A stretch of 64,000 bases of DNA from Juglans regia (taxonomy: Eukaryota; Streptophyta; Magnoliopsida; Fagales; Juglandaceae). The stretch covers positions 27,112,558 through 27,176,557 of the forward strand of contig NC_049916.1 of NCBI RefSeq assembly GCF_001411555.2, read 5' to 3'. A program made the position numbers and the translations under genes. Under the pieces are notes generated by a model. It ran no database searches and was not told where the DNA came from. It saw only the letters and a program-made list of their open reading frames with translations. Shown here one piece after another: positions 10,694-23,340 of this stretch. How positions within the stretch are numbered: the first letter of the stretch is position 1; each line of letters begins with the position of its first letter.

Positions 10694-12517
10694 TTTAGGC
10701 GAGTCGCCCAGTACAAAAGTGATATTTTGAGAGAGAGAAAGAGAGAGAGGGAAGTTTCTACAAGAGGGTTTGAAAGCCCATTTTTCTTTTCTCCGTTTTT
10801 TCTTTCCTGTTCATCTCTTATTTTTCTTCAATCCCATCTGCTTCTTCCACTGGGTTTCAGATGAAAAGGACACGAAAGGCCCAAAGAACTGCAGAAGTAA
10901 AGCGGTAACCATATGACAAGGACATGAAAGTCTGTAATAGTCGCCACAAATGACTAACAAATATTTTTCTCTTTAATGCCACTCATTTTTCAACAGTTGC
11001 AATATTTTTTACCAAGTCTCGCTCTAAACTTTTGTGGAGCCAACCAGGTGGTACCGCTTGACAACGATTCTGCCCGATACATACGAATGTAGTAGTGCGA
11101 GGAAGCTGGCGTGAAGACAGATGAAAGCTGGGCAAAACGTAGTCACTGTTTTTGTGTTCTTTTAAATATCTTGAGGACCAATATCTTGAGGACCAAGTCT
11201 ACACAAACTGATCCCTTAATTCCATTTCACTCCCATTTTTGTAGATTAGCGTTGTCTCGGAAGTCAGGAACGGGCCATGCTCAGACTTGAACACTGCTAA
11301 TCATATTTTCAAAGGGATTTGTTAAATATGTTCAGAATAAAAAATAAAAAAAAATAAGAGTTTGTTAAATGTAACAATTATCGTTTAAGGATTCCTGTTA
11401 ACAATATGATATGCTGCAGTACTAAAAATATCCTCCTCGAATCAACCACTTTGCTCACTTTTTCTCTTATCCCGGATCCCCCGACGACCCAACAACCGGC
11501 AAAGGAAGGGGGAGTCAAGGGGGGCACACATGCTTTTACCTACTCTGCATATTTTTCTATGCCAATATTTTTCTATGCTCGCCTCCACGTATATANNNNN
11601 NNNNNNNNNNNNNNNNNNNNNNNNNNNNNNNNNNNNNNNNNNNNNNNNNNNNNNNNNNNNNNNNNNNNNNNNNNNNNNNNNNNNNNNNNNNNNNNCTCTC
11701 CCCCCCCCCCCCCAATGCAGTTTCTTGGGCATGATCAATAATAGTCAGATGTTCAATTTTTATTTAGAAATTATATGTTACAATAGACCAAATATGGAGT
11801 GGCCGAAGTTTTTAACGACCCAGCGACAGAGGCTCAGTCCAAAAAAGTAATTATAGGAGAAAGAAAAGAAGGAAAGAAAAATGGGGTTAGAATATGATCA
11901 CAATATTGAATTTGTTCTCAGCATATATAATATTGATATATAGTAAGAATTAAAAAAAATACCAAATTAAGAATTAAATCACGTGTACCAACCTATGCAT
12001 ACATATATATATATATATGGATCGAAATAATTTATGGTACTGCATCATTAATATTCGCATGGCGAGCACGCGGCCATTTATATACATATAGATCACCTGC
12101 ACACAGTACACTGCCAGACGTGTTTATTAATGCATATTGGCCTGACTGCATGGAGTGCAGGATCCTCTGCTATCATCGTCTCAGAAATTCGAGGTTTCCT
12201 TAAAGAAGTTTTTGCAGTAGATCATACGTTATGCATGGGACTAGTTTGCCGTCGACATTATGCAACGATCGTCAAATTAAACACAGTTGGAATAACTGTG
12301 CCTTTTTGCAAAAGGCCAGTTTTGTGTGCAGAATGAGGAATATATATAATAAATAATCAAAATAAGCCGTTTATAATTAAATATTACTGCTTGGTGTGGA
12401 ATACTTCCTGCATATATGACCTGCAGTCTATATATGTATAATTTGTTATGGTTCTTCAATAAATCTTAATTAATATGCAATATTTCGTTGTGATAAATAC
12501 GAACCTAATTGACTCGT

Positions 12518-12554
<37 letters not shown>

Positions 12555-12697
12555 TTCCCAAGATATATGCGTGTGTCCAATAGAGAGCCATGCACTTTCA
12601 TAACTGGCCTTGATCTTCTCTCTCACTCTCTGATCTTAACAGGAAGATAAAACTCGATCTGATCTTACCTTTAACGTTTATGCACAGAAACTTGTGA
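10694..12697. other. region upstream of the LRR receptor gene, with one gap (11596-11695)
   Basis: The first few hundred bases are probably the promoter and leader of the receptor gene (GA-rich stretch near 10730-10755). The rest is non-coding as far as I can see. Microsatellites lie next to the gaps (poly-C at 11699-11713, TA near 12003 and 12530-12552). Short ORFs here show no recognisable family. Confidence 0.5.
11596..11695. other. assembly gap (100 N)
   Basis: Exactly 100 N between a TA-rich end and a poly-C tract. Confidence 0.99.
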
Positions 12698-12797
12698 NNN
12701 NNNNNNNNNNNNNNNNNNNNNNNNNNNNNNNNNNNNNNNNNNNNNNNNNNNNNNNNNNNNNNNNNNNNNNNNNNNNNNNNNNNNNNNNNNNNNNNNN
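12698..12797. other. assembly gap (100 N)
   Basis: Exactly 100 N. The sequence immediately to the right belongs to the inverted repeat pair described at 12798-15969. Confidence 0.99.
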
Positions 12798-15700
12798 CTA
12801 ATGTGTGGCTAAGAACTTCTCTTTAACGAGTCCAATGTGTAAAATATTTAATTAAATGAATAAAGTATAGAGCTAGAATTTAAATTCAAGATCTCTATTA
12901 TGATATCATATAAAATTATTCTCGAAAACTTAAAATGATAGAAGAGATATATTTAATCATTTATACTGTTTTAACAATTATATCAGTCATATCTATTTAT
13001 AAATAGATTTAATTTGATAAGATTTTTTTTATATACCTATCCCTCTTTTATTTTAAACCTAGCCTCTCTCTTGATCAAGCTAGCGAGAGTACTTAGTTGG
13101 AGTTAATGTTGTTAGAAAGCTGGGATCTGGGCTTTCGCTGCCTATTTCCCGACATTGCTGATGGGTTTCGATGTTTTCATTAGCTATTTTGTTTTGTTTT
13201 ATGGCCTTGGACATAATGTCAATTGATTTGGTTTTAAAAATCCCCATCTCTATAATAAAGGTCTGGGCTGAGGCGGGCTGGGCTTGGACTTGATAGCGGG
13301 CAAGGGACCTAACCAACACTTGAGGTGGACCACATGGTGCTGACCTGAACCCAAAGAGGTTCAGCCCAAGCAGTAGATAGTCCTATCAGATGTGGGTAAA
13401 GTTTGGAGATACTTATTACATCTCACCTACCTTCCAATTCCTTAGGTCGGAACATTGCTGTGCGCCGATTTGCTTCTGCTTGGTTCCTTCAAATGAAAGA
13501 TTAACATGATACCATTAAAAGGAGTCTAGAGATTGATGAACAAGAAAGGTTTATCCTTAATCCATGGATTCACGCGAGAGTGCATAACGTTTGACGTTGT
13601 AACACTACAGTTAAATTCCTAAAATACCGTAGATAATAAATTCCTCACTTAGAGGGTGAGTACTTCCAGTACGATGGAAGAAGATGGAGAAGAATACGCA
13701 AGTGTCTATTACTTTTTGCATAAAAAAACTCAATATTCCATCCCCTGCTACATTGTTCACCACATCAGTGACACTAAAAAGGACATCACAAGAATTGGAG
13801 AAATGATACTTGTAGTCGTGAGTGTACAAGTGTCGTGCAGTCGTTTTGAAAAAAGTGAATAAATATAAGACCCACATGAAAAGAAATTAATTTTTTAATA
13901 GTGGATCTCACTCTTTTCCAAAGTAACTGGACGACGTTTGCGCAATCCACGACTGTACGTAGCATTACTCATTAAAGATAAGTTCAGCCCTCACCACGTG
14001 TCTTTCCCAAATGCTTCACAGCTTCAAGATCCAACAGCTACGAACTGGAACCCCAACTACTAACGCTTTGACTTGTTGACTGGTCTTTAGACTTCATACT
14101 TTCCTTTTCTGTGTATTTCTCCCAAGCTTCTCCTTCGTCTTCAACCATAAACTCTTCCCTACAACCAATTGTGACAATACTCCCCCGTTAAAACACCTTG
14201 CCTGCAAGGAGGGGATATGAGCTTTTCAGGCTGATATACGATTCCCAAGTGGCGTCCTTAGCCCTCTGTCCTTGCCAATGCGTAACTACCTCTGTCACTG
14301 GTTTATTGTTTCTTTTGACCACACGGCGAGCCAAAGCTTCCTCAGGCTTTAAGACACCCGCTACATCCACGGGTGGTATAGTAGCTAAAGGCGTAATCTT
14401 GACCCCCAATTTCTTTTTCAACTAAGATGCATGAAAAGTAGTATGTATCTTGACAGATGGAGATAGATCCAGGCGGTAGGCTACCAATCCCACCCTTTGC
14501 AACACATGAAAGGGCCCGTAATACCTCGGAGCCAGTTTTAGATCCCTCCTCTGTGACATCGATATCTAGGCTGTAAATGGAGATAGACCCAGTCCCCGAT
14601 GATAAACTCCCTCTATCCTCTTTAAATCGGCATACCTTTTCATTCTCTCTTGGGCTTGGCATAGGCTCAGTTTTAACCCTTTCATAATCTGATCCCTTGA
14701 CTTAAGCTCTTCCTCTACTGACTCTCCTTTCATTGTGCTAGGGATGTAATTCCTGATGCAAGGGGGTGCGTACTCGTATAAGGCCTCGAATGGAGACAAC
14801 CTTGTTGAGACATGAATATTGGGGTTGTACCATCATTCGGCCAAGGGAACCCACTTGGACTAGTCCCTTGGCTGATCTCCATCAAAACATCTCAGGTAAT
14901 TCTCTAAACACTTATTTAATGCTTCTGATTGGCTACCGGACTGGGGGTGGTACGCAGTGGAGAAGCCATTTGCACCCCTTGTAGTTTAAAAAATTCCTGC
15001 AAAAAATGACCGGTAAAGGTAGGGTCACGGCCTGAGATGATGGATAGGGGTAGGCCATGGTGTTTAAAGATATGTTTAAGGAAGACCCGGGCTATGGTTT
15101 TTGTTGTGTAAGGGTGGGCTATGGGTGTGAAATGGCTATACTTTTGCAGGCGATCCACCACGACTCAAAGGCTGTTGTACTGTTGTGAAGAGGGAAGGCC
15201 TTCTATGAAATCCATGATTATATATGACCCTGGTTGAGAGGGTACTAGTAACTTGGTAAGGGTTGTAGGAGTCCGCCATGATAACTCTTCTCACCTTTCA
15301 ACCTCTGGCACACATCACATTCCCTCGCATATTTCTTCACATATGCCTTGAGTCCAGCCCAGAAAAATTCCTTTTGAGCACGGTGCATAGTCTTGTCATA
15401 ACCTGCATGTCCTCCCAATGAACTCTCATATACCCAGTCTAATAGCTTAGCCTTAAAGGCCTCATCCCTCGGAACATATAGTCGACCCTTTTAAAACAAA
15501 AGGCCCTCTCTGTAGGTATAATGGGGTGGTAAGAGTTTGGGGATCAGCTCCTGAAGTTGAGGGTCATTAGCATAGGCAATCTTTAACTCAGCAAGCTAGT
15601 CCACTAAGGGAAATGAGATCAAATAGAGAATGGCTTCTTCAGGTTCTATTTTCCTTGAAAGTGCATCAGCAACACGGTTTTCCTTGCCCCTCTTATACTC

Positions 15701-15969
15701 TACTATAAAATCGTACCCCAATAATTTAGTTAGCCATTTTTGTTGCATGGTAGTGCCAACTTTTTGGTTTATTAGGTACTTCAGGCTCTATTAGTCAATT
15801 TTGATGGTAAAATACTAGCCCAATAGATAAGGGCGCTACTTGTAGACTACCAAAACTTGTGAAAATAATTATTTTTCATAAATGGAAAGCTATAGTGCTT
15901 TCACTTTCAAATCTTGATCGAAAAACATGATTGGTCTTCCACCTTGCATGAGCACTGCCCCCACTGGTA
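12798..15969 (-). mobile_element. Ty3/Gypsy chromovirus remnant (3' half of pol, LTR start and flank), minus strand
   Basis: Reading on the minus strand from the gap: an RNase H end (PVGAVLMQGGRPIMFFDQDL, then [15 protein letters not shown]), an integrase HHCC zinc finger (HAGYDKTMHRAQKEFFWAG then CDVCQ), a damaged integrase core (VVVDRLQKYSHFTPIAHPY, IISGRDPTFTGHFLQEFF), a C-terminal part (YYGPFHVLQRVGLVAYRL) and a chromodomain-like tail (VTHWQGQRAKDATWES). Stops and frameshifts show it is dead. After the stop there is a polypurine tract (aacgggggagta, about 14189-14178) and an LTR start TGTCAC at 14176. The LTR end was not fixed; a TGGTATCA motif resembling a primer-binding site lies at 13514-13507. 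The stretch 12798 to about 15513 is an inverted copy of 20614-23215. Confidence 0.85.
13785..13977. repeat. foldback MITE, family 3, inside the Gypsy LTR region
   Basis: About 190 bp with ends that are imperfect inverted repeats: gaaatgatacttgtagtcgt on the left and acgactgtacgtagcattac on the right. The centre contains ttaattttttaatagtggat. Related copies occur at about 33358-33530 and 40715-40890. The partner repeat at 20614-23215 lacks this element and has other sequence at the same place, so this is a later insertion, probably with loss of adjacent bases. Confidence 0.7.
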
Positions 15970-16069
15970 NNNNNNNNNNNNNNNNNNNNNNNNNNNNNNN
16001 NNNNNNNNNNNNNNNNNNNNNNNNNNNNNNNNNNNNNNNNNNNNNNNNNNNNNNNNNNNNNNNNNNNNN
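15970..16069. other. assembly gap (100 N)
   Basis: Exactly 100 N. It cuts the RNase H part of the Gypsy remnant, so the 5' part of that element is not seen. Confidence 0.99.
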
Positions 16070-18689
16070 GCACACATGCAAATTAAGTTATCTTCGGAGA
16101 AAGTTCGAATTCACAGCACATGAACACTACTACACTTAATAAACTTTTTGAATGTGCAACCTTACTTATCACTTTTAAGACGTAATTAATTGAGGTCATA
16201 TAAATAATAAATTAATAAGATAGAGCAATATTAGATATAGTTATAGTGTATGTAATTTTTGCATATTTTATTTAAAAAAAAAAATGAGATCCATTATTAA
16301 AAAATGGAGTTTTTTCACATATTTTTTTAGACAAAACCTACAATATTTAAAAGTACTGTACAAACCATTTTCAATAAGTATATAAGAATACTTGTTCATT
16401 TTCAAAAACTTGAGATTAATACACATTCTAGCTTTGAGATATATTTTTTGGCCGGTCAATGTTTTAACTAAAGACAGCAGCTAGCATGCATCCCTCGGTA
16501 ATGAAACAAATAATACTAAGCGAAGGGTGGTGAATCCGGCCGCGGGGGGCATCTTGGGTTCTCGATCGATGCCAACCAAACAGTAAAATACATTCTCAAC
16601 ATGATCATTATCTGATTCTCACCAAATATTGTAATAATAATAAAAAAAAGGCCATCGGAGTAAAATGCATCGAAACTTTGTCGATCTTTCCGACAGATAT
16701 ACATGCACTTTGATAATATTAATTAATATTGTTGCTCGAGGTTCATCGTATATATATGTCCTTTATAACTGTACGTACGTAGCCGGCCGCCATGCAGGAG
16801 TAACTGCTCGATCATGATCATCAGTACGCAGTACTCTATGATGAGATCATGCAGAGAGTGCCTAATGTACGCGTACGCACTCAACATGCATGTGGGAAAC
16901 CCTAGCTAGCTAGCTTGTTTATTTTGCTAATTAATTAATTTGAATGCCAAATCTAAAATGGATGCATCTGTCTGTCCGAGTGTGCGTGTGTGTGTGTGTG
17001 TGCGCGCGCAGTTTTCTTCATCTGGTCATGTCAGCTTATAACGAAGTGCTTTCGCCTGCTAGCTTGATTATAAGCAATTTCTAGCATACTCCTATTTGAG
17101 AAGAGCATTAATATATAATTAATTAATTTGCCGATCGAGAATGATGATAACCATTTTTGAACATGTATTCCTAATTTATTTGGTGTCCTCATGATCATCT
17201 ACTACTACGTACATTCATATATATTTCAAATTAATCAATTATCCCAAAATATATAGCCTCAATATACAATTGAAGAAATTTCCTAAAAAATAGCCTCATT
17301 AATGCACAATCCTGATTTAAAATATTTAATCGAATTATTTTCTTTAATTTTTTTTTAAAAAACATAAATAATTATTTAGAACCATGCTACATGAGAAAAA
17401 CCCATAATTAATGCAATAAGAAGCTTAATTAATAAACCCAATGCAATTACTCACTATCGTTAATTAATTATTTTGTGGGGATAAAAATAAAAAATAAAAA
17501 TAAAATCTAGATATCTAAAATTAAGAATTTCAAAAACAAAAAAACCAAACATATTTATATAAGTAAAGTGAAAACAAAAACAAACTGATTTTCTAAAAAC
17601 AAGTTTAAGAACAACTCAGAAGCTCAGATACAGAACTGGGTTCCTTTTTTTAAGGTAAGGGCTTTTTTTCATTCTCTCTTCTGCCCACAGTGCCCTTCTT
17701 TATTTTAGTTCTTGGTTTTAATTTCTTTTTGTTTATTTTTTTATAAAAAATTTTACTTTTAACTTTCGATCATTGTAAAAACATTAATTTGTTTAATAAT
17801 TTTATTTCGGAGGGTATGATACCTCATCTTACGAGTTACAAGCTAGCTAGTTAATTTATAAGAAAATAATAATAACAATAGTGCTGAGATAAACGCAAAT
17901 ATAAAATTGTTAAAACATAATATAGCTAATAAAATTTATCTAATAATTGGCAGATAAATGACAAATTTATATCTTTTATCGTATTAAACTTTTAAACAAC
18001 AATGATATAAAATATAAAATAAATATTTGCTAGATGCGGCGCCACCTCTCCCAGATCATCGGAGGAAATCTTTTGTCCATTTTGATATTAGTTTTTTTGA
18101 GATAGGAATATTTTATCGATTTCAATAAGAATTTTTTTAATTTAATTTAATTTAATTATTTTTTTACTTTTGCATTGACTCAATAAAAAAGTTGACCATA
18201 CACAAGCGAGTAAAACGTTAATCGAGAAAAAAAAATAGTTAAATATAAAGACTGGTTTAGATATAGAAATTATCTCAATTTGACGTATTATTATAATTTT
18301 TTTAAATTTTTACATAAAATATAATAAATAATTAAAAATTAAAAATTATTAAATAATAATAATATTAAAAAATAATTTTTTAATAATATTTTATTCAACT
18401 CATTTAAAATCATATTAACTCACTATTCAAAGCACCTGGTAACATGGCTATCTTTTTATTGATTAGAAAAGTCATAAGAAAGAAAAATTATAGAGACGAG
18501 ATTAATTATTCTCTTGATCATCATAACAATGCTAATGAAGTAGATGATCTGAATATTGTTGATTAATAAATCAAAATCATATCTAGCACAACAGCTAGCT
18601 ACTTAATTGATTGTAAAATTTAATTAATATTTGCCAGCTTCTTCTCCCCTAGCTCTGCTTAATTTACATGTTTCCTGCAGTTACGAGTA
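16070..18689. other. AT-rich intergenic region
   Basis: No convincing gene. It has a (GT)n/(GC)n tract at about 16983-17010, palindrome-rich sequence (gtacgtacgtagccggccgc at about 16773), many taattaatt motifs and a family-2 MITE-like element near 18255-18435. Confidence 0.5.
18255..18435. repeat. MITE-like element, family 2
   Basis: AT-rich, non-coding. It shares the acataaaatataataaataatt and poly-(AAT) core with the other family-2 copies and ends in actcactattcaaag-type sequence. Confidence 0.45.
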
Positions 18690-19028
18690 CGTCAGAAATC
18701 AAGCTTTCCAAATTCTGGTAAGAAAAACCACCAGCTTTTGCAGCCTCTTCCGCCATTGTCTTCCTCTCCATTACCTTCTTCTTCATCTCTTTACCCTTAT
18801 CACCCTCCATTAACTCCCTCGCTTCTCAACTTCGTCCCGCTTAACGTTGTTATCTATCTCCATCCCAATGCCCCATTCAGTGCAGCAGCACCAGCAATTC
18901 GTCTGCTGCTCGGCAAAGAAGGGCCAGGAGATCATTGGCACTCCACCGCACACGCTTTCAAGCGTGGAATTCCACCCGTTATGCGTTAGAAACCCAGCTC
19001 AGGATTTGTTCTTGAGCTCACCAACTTG
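18690..19028 (-). pseudogene. 3' fragment of a UGT85A-type glycosyltransferase gene
   Basis: This stretch is clearly homologous to the end of the intact UGT gene at about 23372-23718, on the same strand. Over the shared part (for example catcccaatgccccattcag and ggccaggagatcattggcac) it is nearly identical. It covers the distal part of the PSPG box and the C-terminal helix region, but lacks a proper C-terminal end and everything upstream. It also carries small deletions, such as loss of the bases for [10 protein letters not shown]. Homology ends precisely at caacttg, where a CACTA-like element begins. Confidence 0.85.
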
Positions 19029-19373
19029 CACTATAAGGATTTTGGTATTTTCAGCACTTCAACTTCGCCGCTAAAAGCCCCAAAAACGCTGCTAATACAT
19101 TTTTGCAGTGAATTTTTAATCAATGCACGTTGATTGCAAAAAATCGGATGCTGATAAGAATAAGCGTCGAATCACAATAAAACGATATAAAAAAAATTAT
19201 TTACAGTGTTTCCTTATATAGTTATATGCCTCAAATATGCATTTAGGCACTGCAAAAAAGGCCTCCACCAAGTGACCGATCGCATTGCAAATCCATGATA
19301 GCGTTGTTAATAAATAGTTGCAAAAAAAAAAAAAAAAAAAAAATCGTTGGGAAAAGTCACTTCCTTTGTAGTG
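19029..19373. mobile_element. small non-autonomous CACTA (En/Spm)-like element
   Basis: The 345-bp element starts CACTATAAGG and ends CCTTTGTAGTG, that is, 5'-CACTA...TAGTG-3' as in the CACTA superfamily. Subterminal sequence (cgccgctaaaagcc, aaaacgctgctaat, and gcgttgttaataaatagttg near the other end) is typical of these elements. There is no transposase ORF. The 3-bp flanks (ttg and tgt) do not match, so a clean target-site duplication is not visible. It abuts the truncated UGT fragment. Confidence 0.65.
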
Positions 19374-19389
19374 TGTATGTAGAACAAAA

Positions 19390-20600
19390 CTAAGCTGAGT
19401 GAAGTTCTTTTTGAATAGTAGTGAGTTGAGTATGTAAAGTGAGTTATATGAGACTCATTTAAAATGAGTTTAGATGTGTTTGAATGTTAAGATAAGTTTA
19501 GTACTATTTATGAAAAATTGAAAAAGGTTGTGGATCCCACATATAAATATGTGTTGAGTTGAAAAAAGTCGTATGTTCCACGTGCAATGAGGTTTTGAGT
19601 TGAGATGAGTTTAATAATTTGAGAGTTAGGTGTTTAGATGTTAAACTCAATTTAAAATTAAACTAAACTGAATTGATCTCAACTGGGGCCTTAATTGACT
19701 TGCATCGAAATTTGGGGGGCTTTATATTTTTTTAATCTCTTTTTTTCAGGCTTTTAAGACCTAGTTTAATAAATAAGACGAGATCACCTTATTTTATATA
19801 ATTATTATAATTTTTTTAAATTTTTTTATATAAAATATAATAAAAAATTTAATTTTTTCAAATCCTAAAATAAAAATTATATTAAAAAATCTTTTTCAAC
19901 TTTTATATCATTTTATCTGTGTAACCAAACAAGACCTAATTGTCTTTTTATCACTCTTATTAGTGATTAATTTGATATTATAATTTGTTTGTTTTGTAAT
20001 GAGTTTTTACTTTATTATTATTTATAAACAATTTACTATTATTTATAAATAGTAAATTATTATTTAAAAATTATTCATTATTATTTAAAAATTATTTTAT
20101 TACTATTTACATGTAATATATGATATTCTTAACATCCACACATACCCTGTTAATATTTCTTAAACGTCTTCCTTTACCAATAAAGATTTTGTAAAATGTT
20201 GAAGAAAGTTTAACAAATACTTCATTAACTGATGCCCTATTCGGACCCTAAGCTTAATTTGTTCTCTCCATGTTCTAATGCCCTTGTTTTTTCCCCTCAC
20301 TAATGTGTTGATTCATTAAATCGATGGATTTGGAAGTTAGTTTGGAATTCAATTTGTTGATGTCGTGTTTTACAGTTCGAGCAACTCTACAATTCCTTCG
20401 CCTCACCTACAAGACTCGAAGAGATGAGGGCTCGAGGGTCGCCTCCGATGCTTAAGTTATAATTATCTTTTTGTGTCTGACTATAAGAAGAAAATTGTTA
20501 AGAGAGCTAATCTGTGCTCAGGATTCGTTTATATACACGCTCGTGGTGGTCTCCACCCTCTATTGGCAGATCGCGGTGGGGCATACGGGATGCTACGCAT
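19390..20600. repeat. direct duplication of intergenic DNA, copy 1
   Basis: Homologous in the same orientation to about 26070-27212. Recognisable shared landmarks are the family-1 MITE at the left, a family-2 MITE, aaacgtcttc, gatgccctat[t/c]cggaccc, ctcacctacaagactcga and tcaggattcgtttatataca. Copy 1 has stretches of several bases missing or added relative to copy 2. It breaks off at about 20600, where the Gypsy-containing segment begins. No coding function is recognised. Confidence 0.85.
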
Positions 20601-20604
20601 ACAG

Positions 20605-23215
20605 AAGATTTATTAGAGGGCCTTTTGTTTTACAAGGGCCGACTATATGTTATGAGGGATGAGGCCTTTAAGGCCAAGCTATTTGATTGGGTACATAGGA
20701 GTTCATTGTGGGGACATGCAGGTTATAACAAGACTATGCACCATGCTCAAAAGGAATTTTTCTGGGCTTGACTCAAAGCAGATGTGAAGAAATATGTAAG
20801 GGAATGTGATGTGTGCCAGATGGTGAAAGGTGAGAAGAGTTATCCTTCCGAACTCCTAAAACCCTTACCAAGTTACTAGTACCCTCTCAACCAGGGTCAC
20901 ATATAACCATGGATTTCATAGAAGGCCTTCCCTCTTTACAACAGTACAACAACTTTTGGGTTGTGGTGGATCACTTGCAAAAGTACAGCCATTTCACACC
21001 CATAGCCCACCCTTACACAGCAAAAACTATAGCCCAGGTCTTCCTTAAACATATCTTTAAACTCCATGGCTACCTCTATCCATTATCTCAGGCTGTGACC
21101 TTACCTTTACTAATCATTTCTGGCAGGAATTTCTTAAACTACAAGGGGTTACAAATGGCTTTCTCCACTAAATACCACCCTCAGTCCGATGGCCAATCAG
21201 AAGCAGTAAATAAGTGTTTAGAGAATTACCTGAGATGTTTTGATGGAGATCAGCCAAGGGACTGAATTGGGTTCCCTTGGCCGAATGGTAGTACAACACC
21301 AATATTCATGCCTAAACAAGGTTGTCTCCATTCGAGGCGTTATACAGGTACGCACCCCCTTACATAAGAAATTACAGCCTTGGCATGTCAAGATGAGAGT
21401 TAGTAGAGGAAGAGCTCAAGTCAAGGGATCAAATTATGAAAGGGTTAAAACTGAGCCTATGCAAAGTCCAAGAGAGAATGAAAAGGTATGCAGATTTAAA
21501 GAGGACAGAGATGGAGTTTACCGTTGGGGGCTGGGTCTATCTCCATTTACAGCCCATATATCGATGTCATAGAGGAGGGATTTAAAATTGGCCCTGAGGT
21601 ATTACAGGCCCTTTCAAGTGCTGCAAAGGGTGGAATTGGTGGCCTACCGCCTGGATCTGTCTCCATCTGTCAAGATACATACTACTTTTCATGTGTCTCA
21701 ATTGAAAAAGAAATTGGGGGGACAAGATTACGCCTTTAGCTACTATACCACCCGCGGATGCTGTGGGAGTCTTAAAGCCTGAGTTTGAGGAAGCTCTGGC
21801 TTGCCTTGTGGTCAAGAGAAATAATAAACCAGTGATAGAGGTACTTACCTGTTGGCAAAAGGATAGAGGGTTGAGGACACCACTTGTGAATCGTATATCA
21901 GCCTTAAGAGCACGTATCCTCACTTGCAGGCAAGGTGTTCTAACAGGGGAATATTGTTCCAATTGTTTGTAGAGAAGAGTCGAAGGTTGAAGATAGAAGG
22001 AGAAGCTCAGTAGAAATATGTATAAAGGGAAAGTATGAAGTCTAAAGGCTAGTCAACGAGTCAAAGGGTTAGTAGTTGGGGTTCCAGTTTGTAGCTGTTG
22101 GATCTTGAAGCTGTGAAGCATCTGGGAAAGACATGTGGTGAGGGATGAACTTATCTTTAATCATATTATTGTATTTTCATTTTATAAGCAAACGATAGTT
22201 TACGATTTTATCTTCCTTTGCATTTACAATTCCTGTGACGTCCATCTAGCTGTCAAAGTCTCATTGGTTGGGACCACTTTCGATTAGTGTCACTGACGTG
22301 GTGAACAATATAGCAGGTGAAGGAATATTGAATTTTTTATGCAAAAAGTAATAGACAATTAATTATTCTTCTCCATCTTCTCCTTCTTCTTCCATCGTTC
22401 TGGAGGTACTCACCCTCTCTAAATGTGGAATTTATTATTTACAGTATTTTGGGAATTTAATTGAAGTGTTACAACATCAAACGTTATGCACTCTCGCTTG
22501 AATCCATGGATTAAGGATAAACCTTTCTTGTTCATCAATCTCTAGACTTCTTTTAATCGTATCATGTTAATCTTTCATTTGAAGGAACCAAGCAGAAGCA
22601 AATCGGCACACAGCAATGTTACGGCCTAAGGAATTGGAAGGCAAGTGTGATATATGTAATAAGTATCTCCATACTTTACCCACCTCTGATAGGACTATCT
22701 ACTGATTGGGCTGAACCTCTTTGGGTCCAGGTCAGTACCATGTGGTCCACCTCAAGTGTTGGTTAGGTCCCTTGCCCCAGATCTAGTCCAAGCCCAGTCC
22801 ACCTCAGCCCAGACCTTTATTATAGAGATGGAGATTTTTGAAATCAATTGACACCATGTCCAAGCCCATAAAACAAAACAAAACAAAATAGCTAATGAAA
22901 ACATCGAAACCCATCAGCAATGTCGGAAAATAGGCAGCGAAATACAATTGATTTAAAATAAAAGAGGGATAAGTCTATAAAATACAATCTTATGAAATTA
23001 AATCTATTTATAAATAGAGGTAACTTGATGTAATTGTTAAAACAGTATAAATGATTAAATATAACTCTCTTATCATTTTAAACTTTTAAGATAATAAGTA
23101 TCATAATAAATATCCTGAATTTAAACTCTAGCTCTACACTTTACCTATTTAATTAAATATTTTATTCGTTAGACTCAATAATAAAGGGCAGTCTGAGCCC
23201 CCACATTAGATGACT
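20605..23215 (+). mobile_element. Ty3/Gypsy chromovirus remnant with LTR and flank, plus strand
   Basis: The plus-strand order mirrors the other remnant: the end of the RNase H/integrase linker (GPFVLQGPTICYEG frame), an integrase zinc finger (HAGYNKTMHHAQKEFFWA, CDVCQ), an integrase core with breaks (VVVDHLQKYSHFTPIAHPY), a C-terminal part (RYYRPFQVLQRVELVAYRL) and a chromodomain-like tail (VVKRNNKPVIEVLTCWQ). Stops and frameshifts are present. A polypurine tract (aacaggggaata) precedes an LTR start TGTTCC at 21955. Homology to 12798-15513 continues past the LTR through non-coding flank to about 23215, so the unit duplicated is larger than the element 3' end alone. Confidence 0.85.
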
Positions 23216-23340
23216 GTTAAAACAAATATAAATTACCAATTAGATTTTCTTTAAAAATGCATATATGCAACAAGGCAACCAGATAAATCCTATAGATAAG
23301 TTTATTATTATAAACTTGAAAGTGGCTTCTTTGTCTGGAT

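Noticed and set aside
16765..16915. Palindrome-rich stretch considered as a microRNA hairpin
   Set aside because: I could not fold a long, well-paired stem by eye and no known plant miRNA sequence was seen.
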